Made by a program: the position numbers and the translations under genes
Assembly: GCF_016806125.1 (NCBI RefSeq)
Contig: NZ_CP047168.1
Span: 1-64,000 of the forward strand
From: Ponticoccus alexandrii
GTDB taxonomy: Bacteria > Pseudomonadota > Alphaproteobacteria > Rhodobacterales > Rhodobacteraceae
Reading direction: 5' to 3'
Length of the DNA: 64,000 nt
Shown: positions 34,849 through 43,902 of the stretch, in pieces
Position numbering within the stretch: position 1 is the stretch's first letter
Layout: every line of letters starts with the position of its first letter
The notes under the pieces: generated by a model
Told to the model about the DNA's origin: nothing
What the model saw: only the letters and a program-made list of their open reading frames with translations
Database searches by the model: none

Positions 34849-35211
34849 CGGTTTCTTGCCTCCGGGCCTGTCTCGTCCGCGCGTCATCCCGCGCGGCCTT
34901 CATGGGCAGACCCGAGCCGTCGGGGCGGTTGCCCCTTCACCCCGGCTTCACCGGGACCGGAACAGCGTGGAGGAGGTCGGCAGGGAAGCTATTTGTCTCG
35001 CGATGCAAAGGCGGCTTTGCCGCCGGCGGAAATAGGTTCCCTGCCGACCTTGCAGGGGCAACCGCTTTGACGGCCTGCCCATCTCTTGAAGGCCGCTCGG
35101 GTGATGGGAGGATGCGCCAGGCCCGGAATGAGGCAGAGACAACGAGCTACAGCCACGACAGGAATGCAGCCCCATGCCCAGCACTCCCAGACTTCACCTG
35201 CGCGATGCAGC
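34849..35211. other. 363 bp gene-free stretch between SLOG and primase genes
   Basis: No gene is supported here. It contains the large inverted repeat at 34974-35050 and a smaller CCCGG-CTTCA-CCGGG hairpin at about 34951-34965, and is the leader of the SLOG gene on the - strand. The density of strong secondary structure makes a structured RNA or single-strand signal plausible. Confidence 0.5.
34974..35050. repeat. 77-base long inverted repeat with an internal hairpin
   Basis: Arms at 34974-34994 and 35030-35050 are 21 bases each and complementary at 20 of 21 positions. Inside, GGCGGC (35010-35015) and GCCGCC (35019-35024) form a second hairpin around TTT. The whole can fold as one long stem with an inner hairpin on either strand. 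It matches no insertion sequence end seen in the window. Confidence 0.75.
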
Positions 35212-36243
35212 TCAGACCAACAGGCGATGCCGATCCTCGGGCCTGATCTGACCTGCCAAATGCTGGCGCAGCGCGTCTTTGCCGTTCGCCCGGAGATCAT
35301 CGTTGAAATCCCCGAGCCGCGGTTCCAGCACCCGCACACGCACCCCGACCTCGGAGGCTCTGGCGCTCAACCTCCCTGCCGCACGTTGCCCAGCCGGATC
35401 GCGGTCGATGGCGATGTAGAGGCGCTGGAGCCTCTCCGGCAGCAGGACCGCCCCGAGGTGTCCCGACGAGAGCGCCGCCCAGACGGGAAGGCCCGGAGCC
35501 GCCTCGGACAGGGACAGCATGGTCTCGATGCCCTCGCCGACGGCGAGGATGTCATCGTGCGGGGTGAGCCTGACAGCATTGCCGAGGAGGTGACCCATAG
35601 CCCGACGCTCTGGATTCACTGCCGCCTTCCCCTGTCCGTCAGGCGCCAGCCAGGTGCGATGCACGCCCTGCACGGCCCCTGCCCCATCGGTAACCGCCGC
35701 GATCATCGCCGGTCTGGGGATGCTCCGGGTCTGCCCCTCTTCCCGATGCCAGCACTTCGGGTGGAAGCGTAAGGCGCCGTTCGCCCCGAATTGGGTGATG
35801 CCTCGGGAACGGAGGTAGGTCTCAGCAAGCGTGCCTGTGATCGGGTTCGAGGCAGCAAACAAGCGCGCCGCCGCCGCAGGAGTGCCACCGGGCGCCTTGG
35901 CCTTCCTCGGCTCTTGCCTATCCGGGACGACCGGCTGCGGACGGCCAAGATGCGCTCGGGCCTCGGCGAGAAGGTCGGGGAAGCGCGTGATCCCCGTCCG
36001 GGCGCGGATGATGTCCAGGAGATCGCCATGCTCGCCTGTGGCCCCATCCGTAAACTTGCCCGCTGCCCCCGGCCCTGACATGGGCCCGGTCAGCCGCACG
36101 AAGAGCGACCGGCCGGGATTGTTCTGCAGATCGCCGACGATCCAGTAGGATCCTTCCCGCCGTCCAGCGGGAAGGTAGGCACGACAGACGCCTTCGGCAT
36201 TTTCTGCCAGATCGCGCACGAGGTCTTCGGTCTCGGAATACAT
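35212..36243 (-). CDS. Toprim-domain plasmid primase-like protein
   Basis: 343 residues from ATG 36241-36243. An N-terminal zinc-finger-less primase-type region (GEHGDLLDIIRARTGITRFPDLLAEARAHLG) is followed by the DUF7146-like middle and a Toprim domain: ILAVGEGIETMLSLSEA (catalytic Glu) and LYIAIDRDPAGQRAA (DxD). Such proteins make primers for plasmid or transferred single strands. It ends 363 bases before the SLOG gene and starts three bases after the helicase gene's stop, so it is in one operon with it. Confidence 0.85.
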   Translation of the reverse strand: MYSETEDLVRDLAENAEGVCRAYLPAGRREGSYWIVGDLQNNPGRSLFVRLTGPMSGPGAAGKFTDGATGEHGDLLDIIRARTGITRFPDLLAEARAHLGRPQPVVPDRQEPRKAKAPGGTPAAAARLFAASNPITGTLAETYLRSRGITQFGANGALRFHPKCWHREEGQTRSIPRPAMIAAVTDGAGAVQGVHRTWLAPDGQGKAAVNPERRAMGHLLGNAVRLTPHDDILAVGEGIETMLSLSEAAPGLPVWAALSSGHLGAVLLPERLQRLYIAIDRDPAGQRAAGRLSARASEVGVRVRVLEPRLGDFNDDLRANGKDALRQHLAGQIRPEDRHRLLV

Positions 36244-36246
36244 GCG

Positions 36247-39200
36247 TCAACAGCCTCCGCGATCATGTAGCCTTGCGACAGGACAACGTGCAAGCAGACG
36301 ATCCAGTATCGCGACGCCATCGGCGTCGGTCGGGCAAAACAGCCGAAGCTTCCAACTAATAATCTCCGAGAAGAAGCCATCGGCCTTGAGCCGATCCTTG
36401 GCTGCCTCCGAGAAGCCCGACAGTTCGATCCGGTTCGCGCCCATGACGCGCGAGCGGTGCAATTCCATCCCTTCGGACAGGCACACCACGGTCTTGCCCT
36501 CCAGAACGAGGGCATGGACCTGCGCGGCCGAGAGCTTGGGCGCATCGGCGGCCAGCGTGGTCGCGACCCAGGCAGGCGAGACTCGTCGACCGATGATGCG
36601 CTGACCGTCATCGGTCTGCAGGCGGTAGACGCGGGTTTCATCCTGGGGGAGCTGCTTCCAGATAGGAAGAAGCAGACCCGCCACGATGTGCAGCGTGGAG
36701 TCCGAAAACTCCGGCACCTCGGCCAGTTCCGCGGTCCAGGCTGCCGCAAAAGCCGCACGGTTGGCCTCGAGCCAGTGGGTGTCCTCCATGATCTTTGCAG
36801 GGACTGTGCTGGCATCAAGCGGGCGGATCAGGCGCAGGCGCGGCTCGATGGTCCCATCGTCCAGCATGTGACTGGTGGCGGGAACCTGCACGGCAGCCCG
36901 GCCCGAGCGGTTGTTGATGAGACACTGTGCCTTAGGGTCATCCAGCCAGTCGAGCGCATCCGCGAGCGAGGTCGGCGTGTTGCGGCGCTTTTCCGCGATG
37001 GTCAGCAGCTGGGTCTCCGCGCCGGAGCCGAGATGGGTGTAGATGACGCGTGCGTCGGTCACCCGGAAGCTCTCGGCGCGCAGCGTCTCGAGCCCGAGGT
37101 CGTAGACCCCGGCGGCGATGGCGCCCTCGATCCGCTGGTCGAGGAGTTCTTCGAAACCCGCGAACAACACGGCCTGCATGTCGATCGTCAGCGCCAGCAG
37201 GCGATTGAGGAAGGTCGTGATCGGAGGAAGGTCGTCCTTCAGCCCGTTGTCGTCGGTCAGGCTGAGGCCAGTGGCATCCTCGAAAGCCCCAAGCGAGCAT
37301 CCCGCCAGATCGCCGCGATAGATGCGGCGGTAAAGCTGGCGGAGGGCGTCGCGGGCGTAAGGCGACTCGAGGTTGTCCTCCGGGCGGAACAACCCTTGCC
37401 CGCCAGTCTGGCGCTGGCCGCGGGTGATCGCGCCAAGCGTGTCGAGACGACGCGCGATGGTCGACAGGAACCGCTTCTCCGCTTTGACATCGGTGGCCAC
37501 CGGACGGAAGAGCGGCGGCTGCGCCTGATTGGTGCGATTGGTGCGCCCGAGGCCCTGGATCGCCGCATCTGCCTTCCAGCCCGGCTCCAGGAGGTAGTGG
37601 ACCCGAAGGCGCTGGTTCTTCGCGCCAAGATCAGCGTGATAGCTGCGGCCGGTGCCACCGGCATCGGAGAAGATCAGGATACGCTTTTCGTCATCCATGA
37701 AGGCTTGGGTCTCAGTGAGGTTCGCGGCTCCGGCCCGGTTCTCCACCACGAGCCGTGCCGAATGCCCTTCGCCCTTGCGCACGATGCGTCGTGAACGCCC
37801 AGTAACTTCGGCCACGAGTTCGGTGCCGAAGCGCTGAACGATCTGATCAAGAGCGCCCGCCACCGGCGGCAGCGAAGCCAGCTTTTCGATAAGCGCATCG
37901 CGCCGTCGGACGGCCTCGCGGCATTCGACCGGTTGGCCGTCGCGCGTGACGGGACGCGACGAGAGGTTGCCCTCGCTGTCGGTGAAAGGCTCGTAGAGCT
38001 GCACCGGGAAGGAATGGGCGAGGTAGTCCAGAACGTATTCCCTGGGTGTGATGTCACAACGGATATCATTCCATTCGTCGGTTGGGATCTCCGACAGGCG
38101 GCGTTCCATCAGCGCCTCACCCGTCGAGACGATCTGGCTGACCGCCGCGTGACCCGCAGCCAGATCTGCATCGATGGATGCGATCAGCGTGGGGGTCTTC
38201 ATTGAGGTGAGCAAATGGCCGAAGAATCGCTGCTTGGCGGACTCGAAGGCGGACCGCGCGGCGGATTTCGCCTGACGGTTCAACGTGCCGCTCTCGCCAG
38301 AAATGTTCGCCGCATCCAACGCCGCGGTCAGGTTGTTGTGAATGATGGCGAAGGCCCCGGTATAGGCATCGTAAATGCCGCGCTGCTCGGGGCTGAGCGC
38401 ATGTTCGAGCATCTCGTATTCGACACCGTCATAGGACAGCGACCGCGCCGTGTAGAGACCGAGCGCCCGGAGGTCGCGGGCAAGAACCTCCATCGCCGCG
38501 ACACCGCCAGCCTCAATGGCTTCCACAAATTCCGACCGGGTCTGAAAGGGGAAATCCTCCCCGCCCCAAAGCCCGAGACGTTGTGCATAGGCGAGGTTGT
38601 GGACCGTCGTGGCCCCGGTGGCGGAGACATAGACCACGCGGGCATTCGGCAGCTTGTGCTGCAGACGCAGGCCCGCCCTGCCCTGCTGCGAGGCTTCCGT
38701 GTCACCGCGCTCGCCCTTGGACCCTGCGGCATTCGCCATGGCATGGCTTTCATCGAACAGGATCACCCCGTCGAAATCCGCTCCGAGCCAGTCCACGATC
38801 TGGTCGACGCGGGATTTGTTGGCCCCACGTTCTTCGGAGCGCAGCGTCGCGTAGGTGGTGAACAGGATGCCTTCGGCGAGCGGGATGTCACGACCCTGCG
38901 CAAAGCGCGAGAGCGGCGTCACCAGCAGCCGCTCCTGACCGAGCGCCGACCAGTCGCGCTGCGCATCCTCAAGAAGCTTGTCGCTCTTCGATATCCAGAG
39001 CGCCTTGCGGCGGCCCTGGGCCCAGTTGTCGAGCACAATCCCGGCCGACTGGCGGCCTTTGCCCGCGCCAGTCCCGTCGCCGAGGAAGAAACCGCGACGG
39101 AAGCGGACAGCGTCAGCGGAATCGTCGGGCGCGGCCGAGACCATGTCGCCGGTCTCATCGACGGTCCACGAACCGGCGAGATATGCATCATGCGCCTCGC

Positions 39201-40608
39201 CGGCATAGATCACAGTCTCCAGTTGGGCGTCGGAGAGCAGGCCGTCGCGCAGCACGGCGGCGGGCAGTTTGGGACGATAGGAGGGTTTGGGGGGCGCGAC
39301 AGATGCCATCGCCGCCGACTGCACGAGCTTGGTCGGATGCGGGGCCGCGCCGGGGATGTCGATCGCCTGCAGCCGGAAGGTCTCGTAGATCGCGTCCGAC
39401 AGGCGCGCAGCGCCAAGGTCGTCCACAGTCTCTCGCAGGGTGTAGGCGAGGTCTGCGGCATCCGGCGTAGTGACAATCGCATTGGTCCTCGCCGATGACG
39501 TTGCCCCCAAATGTCGAGCGGCAAGGCCGGACGTGCGGACTGGCTTTTCCCCGAAAGGGGAAGTGAGCTGGGGGCGAGGCACCGCGCCCGCTTCCAACTC
39601 GAGGCGCAGCGGGACTTCGGCGGTAATCCGGGAGACGAGCTGCGTCACGTCGGATGACATGGGCTGGGCCAGATTGGCGGTGACTCCACCCAACTCGCCG
39701 CCACGGCACTTGTCGAAGACCGAGATCCGCGTCTCGAAACTGGTGCCATGCTTGGCGAAGGCGGCGCCGGACACAGCGCCGGTAAAGACCAGATGAGCGG
39801 ACTCGGTGAGGCGGCTGAACGTCTCGGACCAGGCGGGCGCATCCGGCGCGAAACCGGCCCCGGTGACCGCGATCAGACGCCCGCCGGGGGCAAGGCGCGC
39901 AAGGGCCGAGCGCAGATGCCGGGCAGTCGCTTCGGTTGTCCGGCCATTGACATTGGCCACAGCCGAGAAGGGCGGGTTTATCAGGATGACGCTGGGGCGC
40001 AGCCCTGCGTCGAGGTGATCGTCGATCTGTGCGGCGTCGAAACTGGTGACGGGACGCCCCGGAAAGAGGAGGCGCAGAAGATCGGCGCGGGTGTCGGCCA
40101 ACTCGTTCAGCGCGAGGCTGCCACCCGCGATCTCAGCGAGGATCGCCAGAAGCCCGGTCCCGGCCGAAGGCTCGAGGACCAGGTCACGCTGCGTGATCTG
40201 TGCGGCGGCCAGTGCTGCAAGCCCCATGGGCATCGGCGTCGAGAATTGCTGGAACCGCTCCATCTCCTCCGAGCGCCGGGTATGCGTCGGCAAGAGGCCC
40301 GCCACCTTGGCAAGGATCGGCAGCAGGGCAGCGGGCGAGCCAGCCCGGGCCAAAAGCGCACGGCCGAATTTCTGCAGGAAGAGGACGAGCGCCACCTCGC
40401 CCGCCTCATAGGCGAGCTTCCAGTCCCAAGCGCCATCGGCATCGGAGCCGCCAAAGGCGCGCTCCATCTCGAGGCGCAAACGCAGCGCGTCGAGATGGAA
40501 GCCTTGGGCCAGATCGGGCTGCAGCGCCTCGGCAACGGCGAGGATCGCAGGCGCGGGATCGCGAGAGAGAAGAGGAACGGAAGGCGCAACAGGCGCGAGA
40601 TAGGTCAT
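36247..40608 (-). CDS. Methyltransferase plus strawberry-notch-type helicase fusion
   Basis: 1,453 residues from ATG 40606-40608. Residues about 120-300 are an N6-adenine-type methyltransferase: EPSAGTG near 146-152 and NPPF at 211-214. A second part is a DEAD-like helicase: Walker A GDGTGAGKGRQ near 510-520, DESH near 619-622, and FSDAGGTGRSYHADLGAKNQ with GLGRTNRTNQ (motif VI) further on. The helicase half matches the strawberry-notch group found on plasmids and phages. Comparable methylase-helicase giants such as P1 DarB protect incoming DNA from restriction. That role is inferred; the leader has the shared GC-rich box. Confidence 0.9.
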   Translation of the reverse strand: MTYLAPVAPSVPLLSRDPAPAILAVAEALQPDLAQGFHLDALRLRLEMERAFGGSDADGAWDWKLAYEAGEVALVLFLQKFGRALLARAGSPAALLPILAKVAGLLPTHTRRSEEMERFQQFSTPMPMGLAALAAAQITQRDLVLEPSAGTGLLAILAEIAGGSLALNELADTRADLLRLLFPGRPVTSFDAAQIDDHLDAGLRPSVILINPPFSAVANVNGRTTEATARHLRSALARLAPGGRLIAVTGAGFAPDAPAWSETFSRLTESAHLVFTGAVSGAAFAKHGTSFETRISVFDKCRGGELGGVTANLAQPMSSDVTQLVSRITAEVPLRLELEAGAVPRPQLTSPFGEKPVRTSGLAARHLGATSSARTNAIVTTPDAADLAYTLRETVDDLGAARLSDAIYETFRLQAIDIPGAAPHPTKLVQSAAMASVAPPKPSYRPKLPAAVLRDGLLSDAQLETVIYAGEAHDAYLAGSWTVDETGDMVSAAPDDSADAVRFRRGFFLGDGTGAGKGRQSAGIVLDNWAQGRRKALWISKSDKLLEDAQRDWSALGQERLLVTPLSRFAQGRDIPLAEGILFTTYATLRSEERGANKSRVDQIVDWLGADFDGVILFDESHAMANAAGSKGERGDTEASQQGRAGLRLQHKLPNARVVYVSATGATTVHNLAYAQRLGLWGGEDFPFQTRSEFVEAIEAGGVAAMEVLARDLRALGLYTARSLSYDGVEYEMLEHALSPEQRGIYDAYTGAFAIIHNNLTAALDAANISGESGTLNRQAKSAARSAFESAKQRFFGHLLTSMKTPTLIASIDADLAAGHAAVSQIVSTGEALMERRLSEIPTDEWNDIRCDITPREYVLDYLAHSFPVQLYEPFTDSEGNLSSRPVTRDGQPVECREAVRRRDALIEKLASLPPVAGALDQIVQRFGTELVAEVTGRSRRIVRKGEGHSARLVVENRAGAANLTETQAFMDDEKRILIFSDAGGTGRSYHADLGAKNQRLRVHYLLEPGWKADAAIQGLGRTNRTNQAQPPLFRPVATDVKAEKRFLSTIARRLDTLGAITRGQRQTGGQGLFRPEDNLESPYARDALRQLYRRIYRGDLAGCSLGAFEDATGLSLTDDNGLKDDLPPITTFLNRLLALTIDMQAVLFAGFEELLDQRIEGAIAAGVYDLGLETLRAESFRVTDARVIYTHLGSGAETQLLTIAEKRRNTPTSLADALDWLDDPKAQCLINNRSGRAAVQVPATSHMLDDGTIEPRLRLIRPLDASTVPAKIMEDTHWLEANRAAFAAAWTAELAEVPEFSDSTLHIVAGLLLPIWKQLPQDETRVYRLQTDDGQRIIGRRVSPAWVATTLAADAPKLSAAQVHALVLEGKTVVCLSEGMELHRSRVMGANRIELSGFSEAAKDRLKADGFFSEIISWKLRLFCPTDADGVAILDRLLARCPVARLHDRGGC

Positions 40609-40638
40609 CGGAAAACTCCGGAATGAGGGACAGGGACA

Positions 40639-40660
40639 GGCCCGGACGCCCTCTCTCGGG
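40639..40660 (-). promoter_or_regulatory. Shared GC-rich leader box of the helicase gene
   Basis: Lies 31-52 bases upstream of the helicase-fusion start. On the + strand it reads GGCCCGGACGCCCTCTCTCG, similar to the boxes at 45014-45040, 45616-45640 and 47494-47514 in its CCGG...CTCTCTC core and in its distance to the start codon. A CCGGAG follows close to the ATG in this and the 45014 leader. Confidence 0.4.
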
Positions 40661-40785
40661 CACCCTCAGGCCTGATCTTCCCCGACCCTCCTTTCCCTCT
40701 CGAGCCGGTGCGTTCCGTTCGCTTGGCTTGAATTTGTTCTCTTTATGTTCTATATTGAAGGCCAAGCCAGAGAGGGAGTTTCCCG

Positions 40786-41082
40786 ATGGACAGCACCACA
40801 TACACCCTGCCCGCGACACCGAAGCAGATCGCCTATGCGCGGTCACTCGCCCTGCGCAATCAGACCCTTCTGCCCTGGGAGGTTCAGCAGGACCGCCGGT
40901 CCTTGAGCGTCTGGATTGAGGCTCAGGCCAAGCTGAAGCCGGTCTCCGACATGGACCGGCTGCCGACCTCAAAGCAGGTGGCCTTCGCGGAGAAACTTGC
41001 CCGGATCAAACAGCGCGCCGTTCCGGAAGAGTGCTTCCGCGACAAGGGGCTCATGTCGAAATGGATCGACGGAAATAAGTAG
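40786..41082 (+). CDS. Plasmid-type small protein with an internal duplication
   Basis: 98 residues from ATG 40786 with GAGGGAG upstream. Two similar halves are visible: TPKQIAYARSLALRNQTLLPWEVQQDRRSLSVWIEA and TSKQVAFAEKLARIKQRAVPEECFRDKGLMSKWIDG. Each has KQxAxAxxLA, a Pro-Glu and a terminal WI. Such modules are seen in plasmid topoisomerase- and helicase-associated proteins. It points away from the helicase gene; the 177-base gap is AT-rich near 40735-40760 and probably holds its promoter. Confidence 0.7.
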   Translation: MDSTTYTLPATPKQIAYARSLALRNQTLLPWEVQQDRRSLSVWIEAQAKLKPVSDMDRLPTSKQVAFAEKLARIKQRAVPEECFRDKGLMSKWIDGNK

Positions 41083-41104
41083 CGGGAATCTTCCGAAAAG
41101 ATGG

Positions 41105-42127
41105 TCAGTCAGGCTTGAACGCTGCATTGGCCTTACGCGCGATGTCCGCGCAGCGGTCCATCAAGTCGCCAAAAGGCTCTGGTGTTGATGCAAGCAGGCC
41201 GTCCTCGGCCATCCGGCGGTAATCGTCAGCGAGAACGTCGAGGGCTGCACCGCTTGGGGCCAGCTGGAGTTGACCACAGGTTGCGGCGCCGTAATCGATC
41301 CACCTGGCATCCGCCCCCTTCTCTGCAAAGAACATCGCCTTGTGCCGGGCGACAGCGGTCGCAAGCGCGCGATCTTCGATGGCCGAAGCGGCGATGCCCG
41401 CATCGTCCAACCTGGCGACATCATGCCAATGGCGAGAAAAGCGATCCCCTCGAATACGGTTTTGCAAACAAAAGACGTGGATCGCTGTCGCTTTTTCCCA
41501 GAACGTCCGTTCCGCATGCATCACGCGCGGGCGGGCAGTGGGAAACTCCACGCCTTCGATCACCGACGCGGCATCGCAAACGATATCGCGTGGGGATGCG
41601 GGCTCTCCGGTAGAACGCGCGCCGAATTCCAACATCACGCTCGGAGAAACGTATCCAGTGCCTTGGGCGAGGTGCGGGTAGTCGATGAACAGCTTGTCGC
41701 CATCAATCCGAAGGCCGGCATCGATCCCTTCCCAATCCATCGCCTGCTGCAGGATCGGCTGGACGGTCCCGGCCACCCATTCAGGCAAGGCCTGTCGGAC
41801 ACGTTTCGACCAGCGCCGCTCTTCGCTGGATGTGGCGGGCATCGCGTCTTCACGGCCCCCAAGCAGATCCGGGATCAGCACTCTGATATCGAAGGTCAGA
41901 TCCACATCCTCGGAAAACCGGTCAATGACCTGGTAGGTCTTCGACAGAGAGGTGCCACCCTTGAAGACGAGGTTTGCGCCAATGGGCGATCCAAATAGCT
42001 GCTGGATCGCCCAGACCACCCAGACGTCCTTTTCGAGGAGATGGGCTGGTCGGCCGAGCCGATCGGCCGCGACACCAAGAGCATCCAACCGGTCCTGGCC
42101 GCTGAAGCGCAGGAATGCCTCAGCCAT
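41105..42127 (-). CDS. abiEii: AbiEii-type nucleotidyltransferase toxin
   Basis: 340 residues from ATG 42125-42127. The nucleotidyltransferase motif is VFKGGTSLSK (57-63) with SEDVDLTF (72-79) supplying the metal-binding Asp pair. AbiEii toxins of type IV systems transfer NMPs, blocking tRNA, and cause phage abortive infection. The gene overlaps its antitoxin gene by eight bases. Both the operator and the gene order (antitoxin first) fit an AbiE operon. Confidence 0.9.
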   Translation of the reverse strand: MAEAFLRFSGQDRLDALGVAADRLGRPAHLLEKDVWVVWAIQQLFGSPIGANLVFKGGTSLSKTYQVIDRFSEDVDLTFDIRVLIPDLLGGREDAMPATSSEERRWSKRVRQALPEWVAGTVQPILQQAMDWEGIDAGLRIDGDKLFIDYPHLAQGTGYVSPSVMLEFGARSTGEPASPRDIVCDAASVIEGVEFPTARPRVMHAERTFWEKATAIHVFCLQNRIRGDRFSRHWHDVARLDDAGIAASAIEDRALATAVARHKAMFFAEKGADARWIDYGAATCGQLQLAPSGAALDVLADDYRRMAEDGLLASTPEPFGDLMDRCADIARKANAAFKPD

Positions 42128-42713
42128 GGACCATCTCTCCGACCAATCGTGCCAGCCAAGTCGGAAACTGCGGCGCGGCGGACATCAGTTCGGTCTTTGC
42201 CGCCTCCGTGAGCTTGGATCGCAGAATTTGCAGAGCCTTGGGAGCCTCATCCGGCCCGAGCCATGCCAGAGCGCGGACGGCCTGGCCCGAGGTCTTGCTC
42301 CCAAGGGCCAACTGCCAGCGCGGCGCATGACGCAGCTCGACCGCTTGCCGGCCAAGATTCAGCACACGGCTTCGACCGGAAGTGAGGTAAACCGACTTGA
42401 CCGGCACCTGTGTCGTGAGGCCCAGAGCGTTTGCCGCAGCAGCCCCGCTCGGGACGATCGTCTCGCCCCGCTGCACAGCGAGCGCTTCAATCGCCTGTTC
42501 AGCCGACGGGCTACGCGGTCCAAAGCGTGTCTGGACCGGGCGCATGTAGATGCCGCGTCCTGCACGGATCAACTCGCCGCGCGCAGCCAGACGCGACAGC
42601 GTTTGATCGACCGCCGCGCGCGAGCCGAGATGCAAAAGCCCCTTCGCTGCTAAGGGTACCCCCTCCGGCAACGTCGTTGCGACATTCATAATGCTCTCGG
42701 CCATGCGCTCCAT
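42120..42713 (-). CDS. abiEi: AbiEi-type antitoxin and autorepressor
   Basis: 197 residues from ATG 42711-42713, with AAAGGAG upstream. The N-terminal winged helix (AAKGLLHLGSRAAVDQTLSRLAARGELIRAGRGIYMRP) binds DNA; the C-terminal part (DUF6088-like) completes the AbiEi fold. It represses the operon by binding the inverted repeat just upstream and neutralises AbiEii without stable complex formation, as known for the family. Confidence 0.88.
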   Translation of the reverse strand: MERMAESIMNVATTLPEGVPLAAKGLLHLGSRAAVDQTLSRLAARGELIRAGRGIYMRPVQTRFGPRSPSAEQAIEALAVQRGETIVPSGAAAANALGLTTQVPVKSVYLTSGRSRVLNLGRQAVELRHAPRWQLALGSKTSGQAVRALAWLGPDEAPKALQILRSKLTEAAKTELMSAAPQFPTWLARLVGEMVHG

Positions 42714-42724
42714 GATCGCTCCTT

Positions 42725-42752
42725 TGTCAGAAACATACGCGGTTTTCTGACA
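42725..42752 (-). promoter_or_regulatory. AbiEi operator (inverted repeat)
   Basis: TGTCAGAAA (42725-42733) and TTTCTGACA (42744-42752) are exact inverted copies with a ten-base spacer, 12 bases upstream of the AbiEi start. The spacing places both arms on one face of the helix. AbiEi proteins bind such repeats cooperatively. Confidence 0.8.
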
Positions 42753-42770
42753 GTTTTCAACCATGCGCTC

Positions 42771-43415
42771 TCACCCGAACCGCCGCCCGGCTTCGGTGAA
42801 GGTGTACTCGTTGACGATGATCCCCTCCTCAATGGCCTCGTCCGATGTGAGGTGGTCGTATTCAGCCTCAAGCTGGCGGTAGAGCCAGCGGGCCAGATCA
42901 CGCAGCGCTTCGGTCACGATCTCTTCGGCATCCTCGGTCGGCGGCTGCCAGGTCGGACTGTCTCGCGTGACGTCAACGGACATCGTGTATTCATGGTAGT
43001 AGCGCCCGCGGTGGCTGACTTCGGCGGCGAGCTGGTAGAAGTTCCGCCGCTGGATGGCCTGCAGACGGTCGGCGATGCCGTGCAGCGTCGCATCCGTGGG
43101 CGCGTAGTCCCGGATGCGGGCGGCCGCGCCTTTGGCGTGGTTGAGGTAGCCCTCGAAGCAGGCGCCGTCGCCTTGGCTCCAGAAGCCGGAGAACCAGATG
43201 CAGGGCTTGGCCCGCGTGCCGCCGCCCATCAGGCGGACGGGTGTAGTCTTCAGGCGGATGCCGAGGATTTCGCAGACCCGCTCGAAATCCTCGTAGACCG
43301 CGTCCCACCAATCGTCGTGGGGGCCAAGCTCGCGATACCAGCTGCGCGCCTTCGCTTTGGCGGCCTCCGACAGTTGGGGGAACTGGTAGACGGTGGTGCA
43401 GATGACCTCAGGCAT
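42771..43415 (-). CDS. Plasmid-block protein, antitoxin-like annotation group
   Basis: 214 residues from ATG 43413-43415. EVICTTVYQFPQLSEAAKAKARSWYRE and DDWWDAVYEDFERVCEILGIRLKTTPVRLMGG open the protein, with the WFSGFWSQGDGACFEG motif in the middle. Homologues are common beside DUF6878/DUF6915 genes on alphaproteobacterial plasmids and are sometimes labelled as antitoxins, without evidence I can see here. It overlaps the preceding gene by eight bases. Confidence 0.65.
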   Translation of the reverse strand: MPEVICTTVYQFPQLSEAAKAKARSWYRELGPHDDWWDAVYEDFERVCEILGIRLKTTPVRLMGGGTRAKPCIWFSGFWSQGDGACFEGYLNHAKGAAARIRDYAPTDATLHGIADRLQAIQRRNFYQLAAEVSHRGRYYHEYTMSVDVTRDSPTWQPPTEDAEEIVTEALRDLARWLYRQLEAEYDHLTSDEAIEEGIIVNEYTFTEAGRRFG

Positions 43416-43827
43416 CGACATCCTCCCCGTTGAGAGCACCGGCCAGCCATTCGTGCGTGCTCGTCCAGCCGATGGGTTTGCGCGCGCCGAGGTCGATGAC
43501 ATGCGCGCCGCCGCCGAAGGCGTCGAGGCGCGGACGGGAACAGGTCAGGGCGTATTGGAAGCCCCAAAGGCCGGTGAGGTCGAGCTCTTCCGCAAGGCGC
43601 AGCACGAAGCGGATGACGGCTTCGACATCGCCGTGGTCATGGTCATGGATCCAAAGGGCGCCGCCTTCGGGTGCGTCCTGGCGCGCAACGGTGAAGCCCA
43701 CGACTTCCGGGTCGTCGGCGTCCTGATCCGCAGCGCGCAAGCTCTGGAACAACGCGAGCGCGCGGGCAGCCTTGTCAGGGGTGCCAACGTCGAGCAGGCA
43801 CGAGAAATGGGTGAAGTAATCCGCCAT
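43408..43827 (-). CDS. Plasmid-block protein of unknown function
   Basis: 139 residues from ATG 43825-43827 after GGAGG. DYFTHFSCLLDVGTPDKAARALALFQSL and LWIHDHDHGDVEAVIRFVLRLAEELDLTGLWGFQYALTCSRPR suggest an alpha/beta fold of two similar halves. It is translated with the next gene (eight-base overlap). No catalytic motif is visible. Confidence 0.65.
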   Translation of the reverse strand: MADYFTHFSCLLDVGTPDKAARALALFQSLRAADQDADDPEVVGFTVARQDAPEGGALWIHDHDHGDVEAVIRFVLRLAEELDLTGLWGFQYALTCSRPRLDAFGGGAHVIDLGARKPIGWTSTHEWLAGALNGEDVDA

Positions 43828-43902
43828 GGGGACCTCCTGAATGGGGAAGACCCGGCCGAGAGACCGGGCATTGTGTTGGAATGAAGGGGTGGTTGGGGGC
43901 GA

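Noticed and set aside
36457-39498. Long open frames on the + strand inside the methyltransferase-helicase gene (up to 445 codons)
   Set aside because: They mirror the codon pattern of the - strand gene in GC-rich DNA, have no ribosome sites and no recognisable domains.
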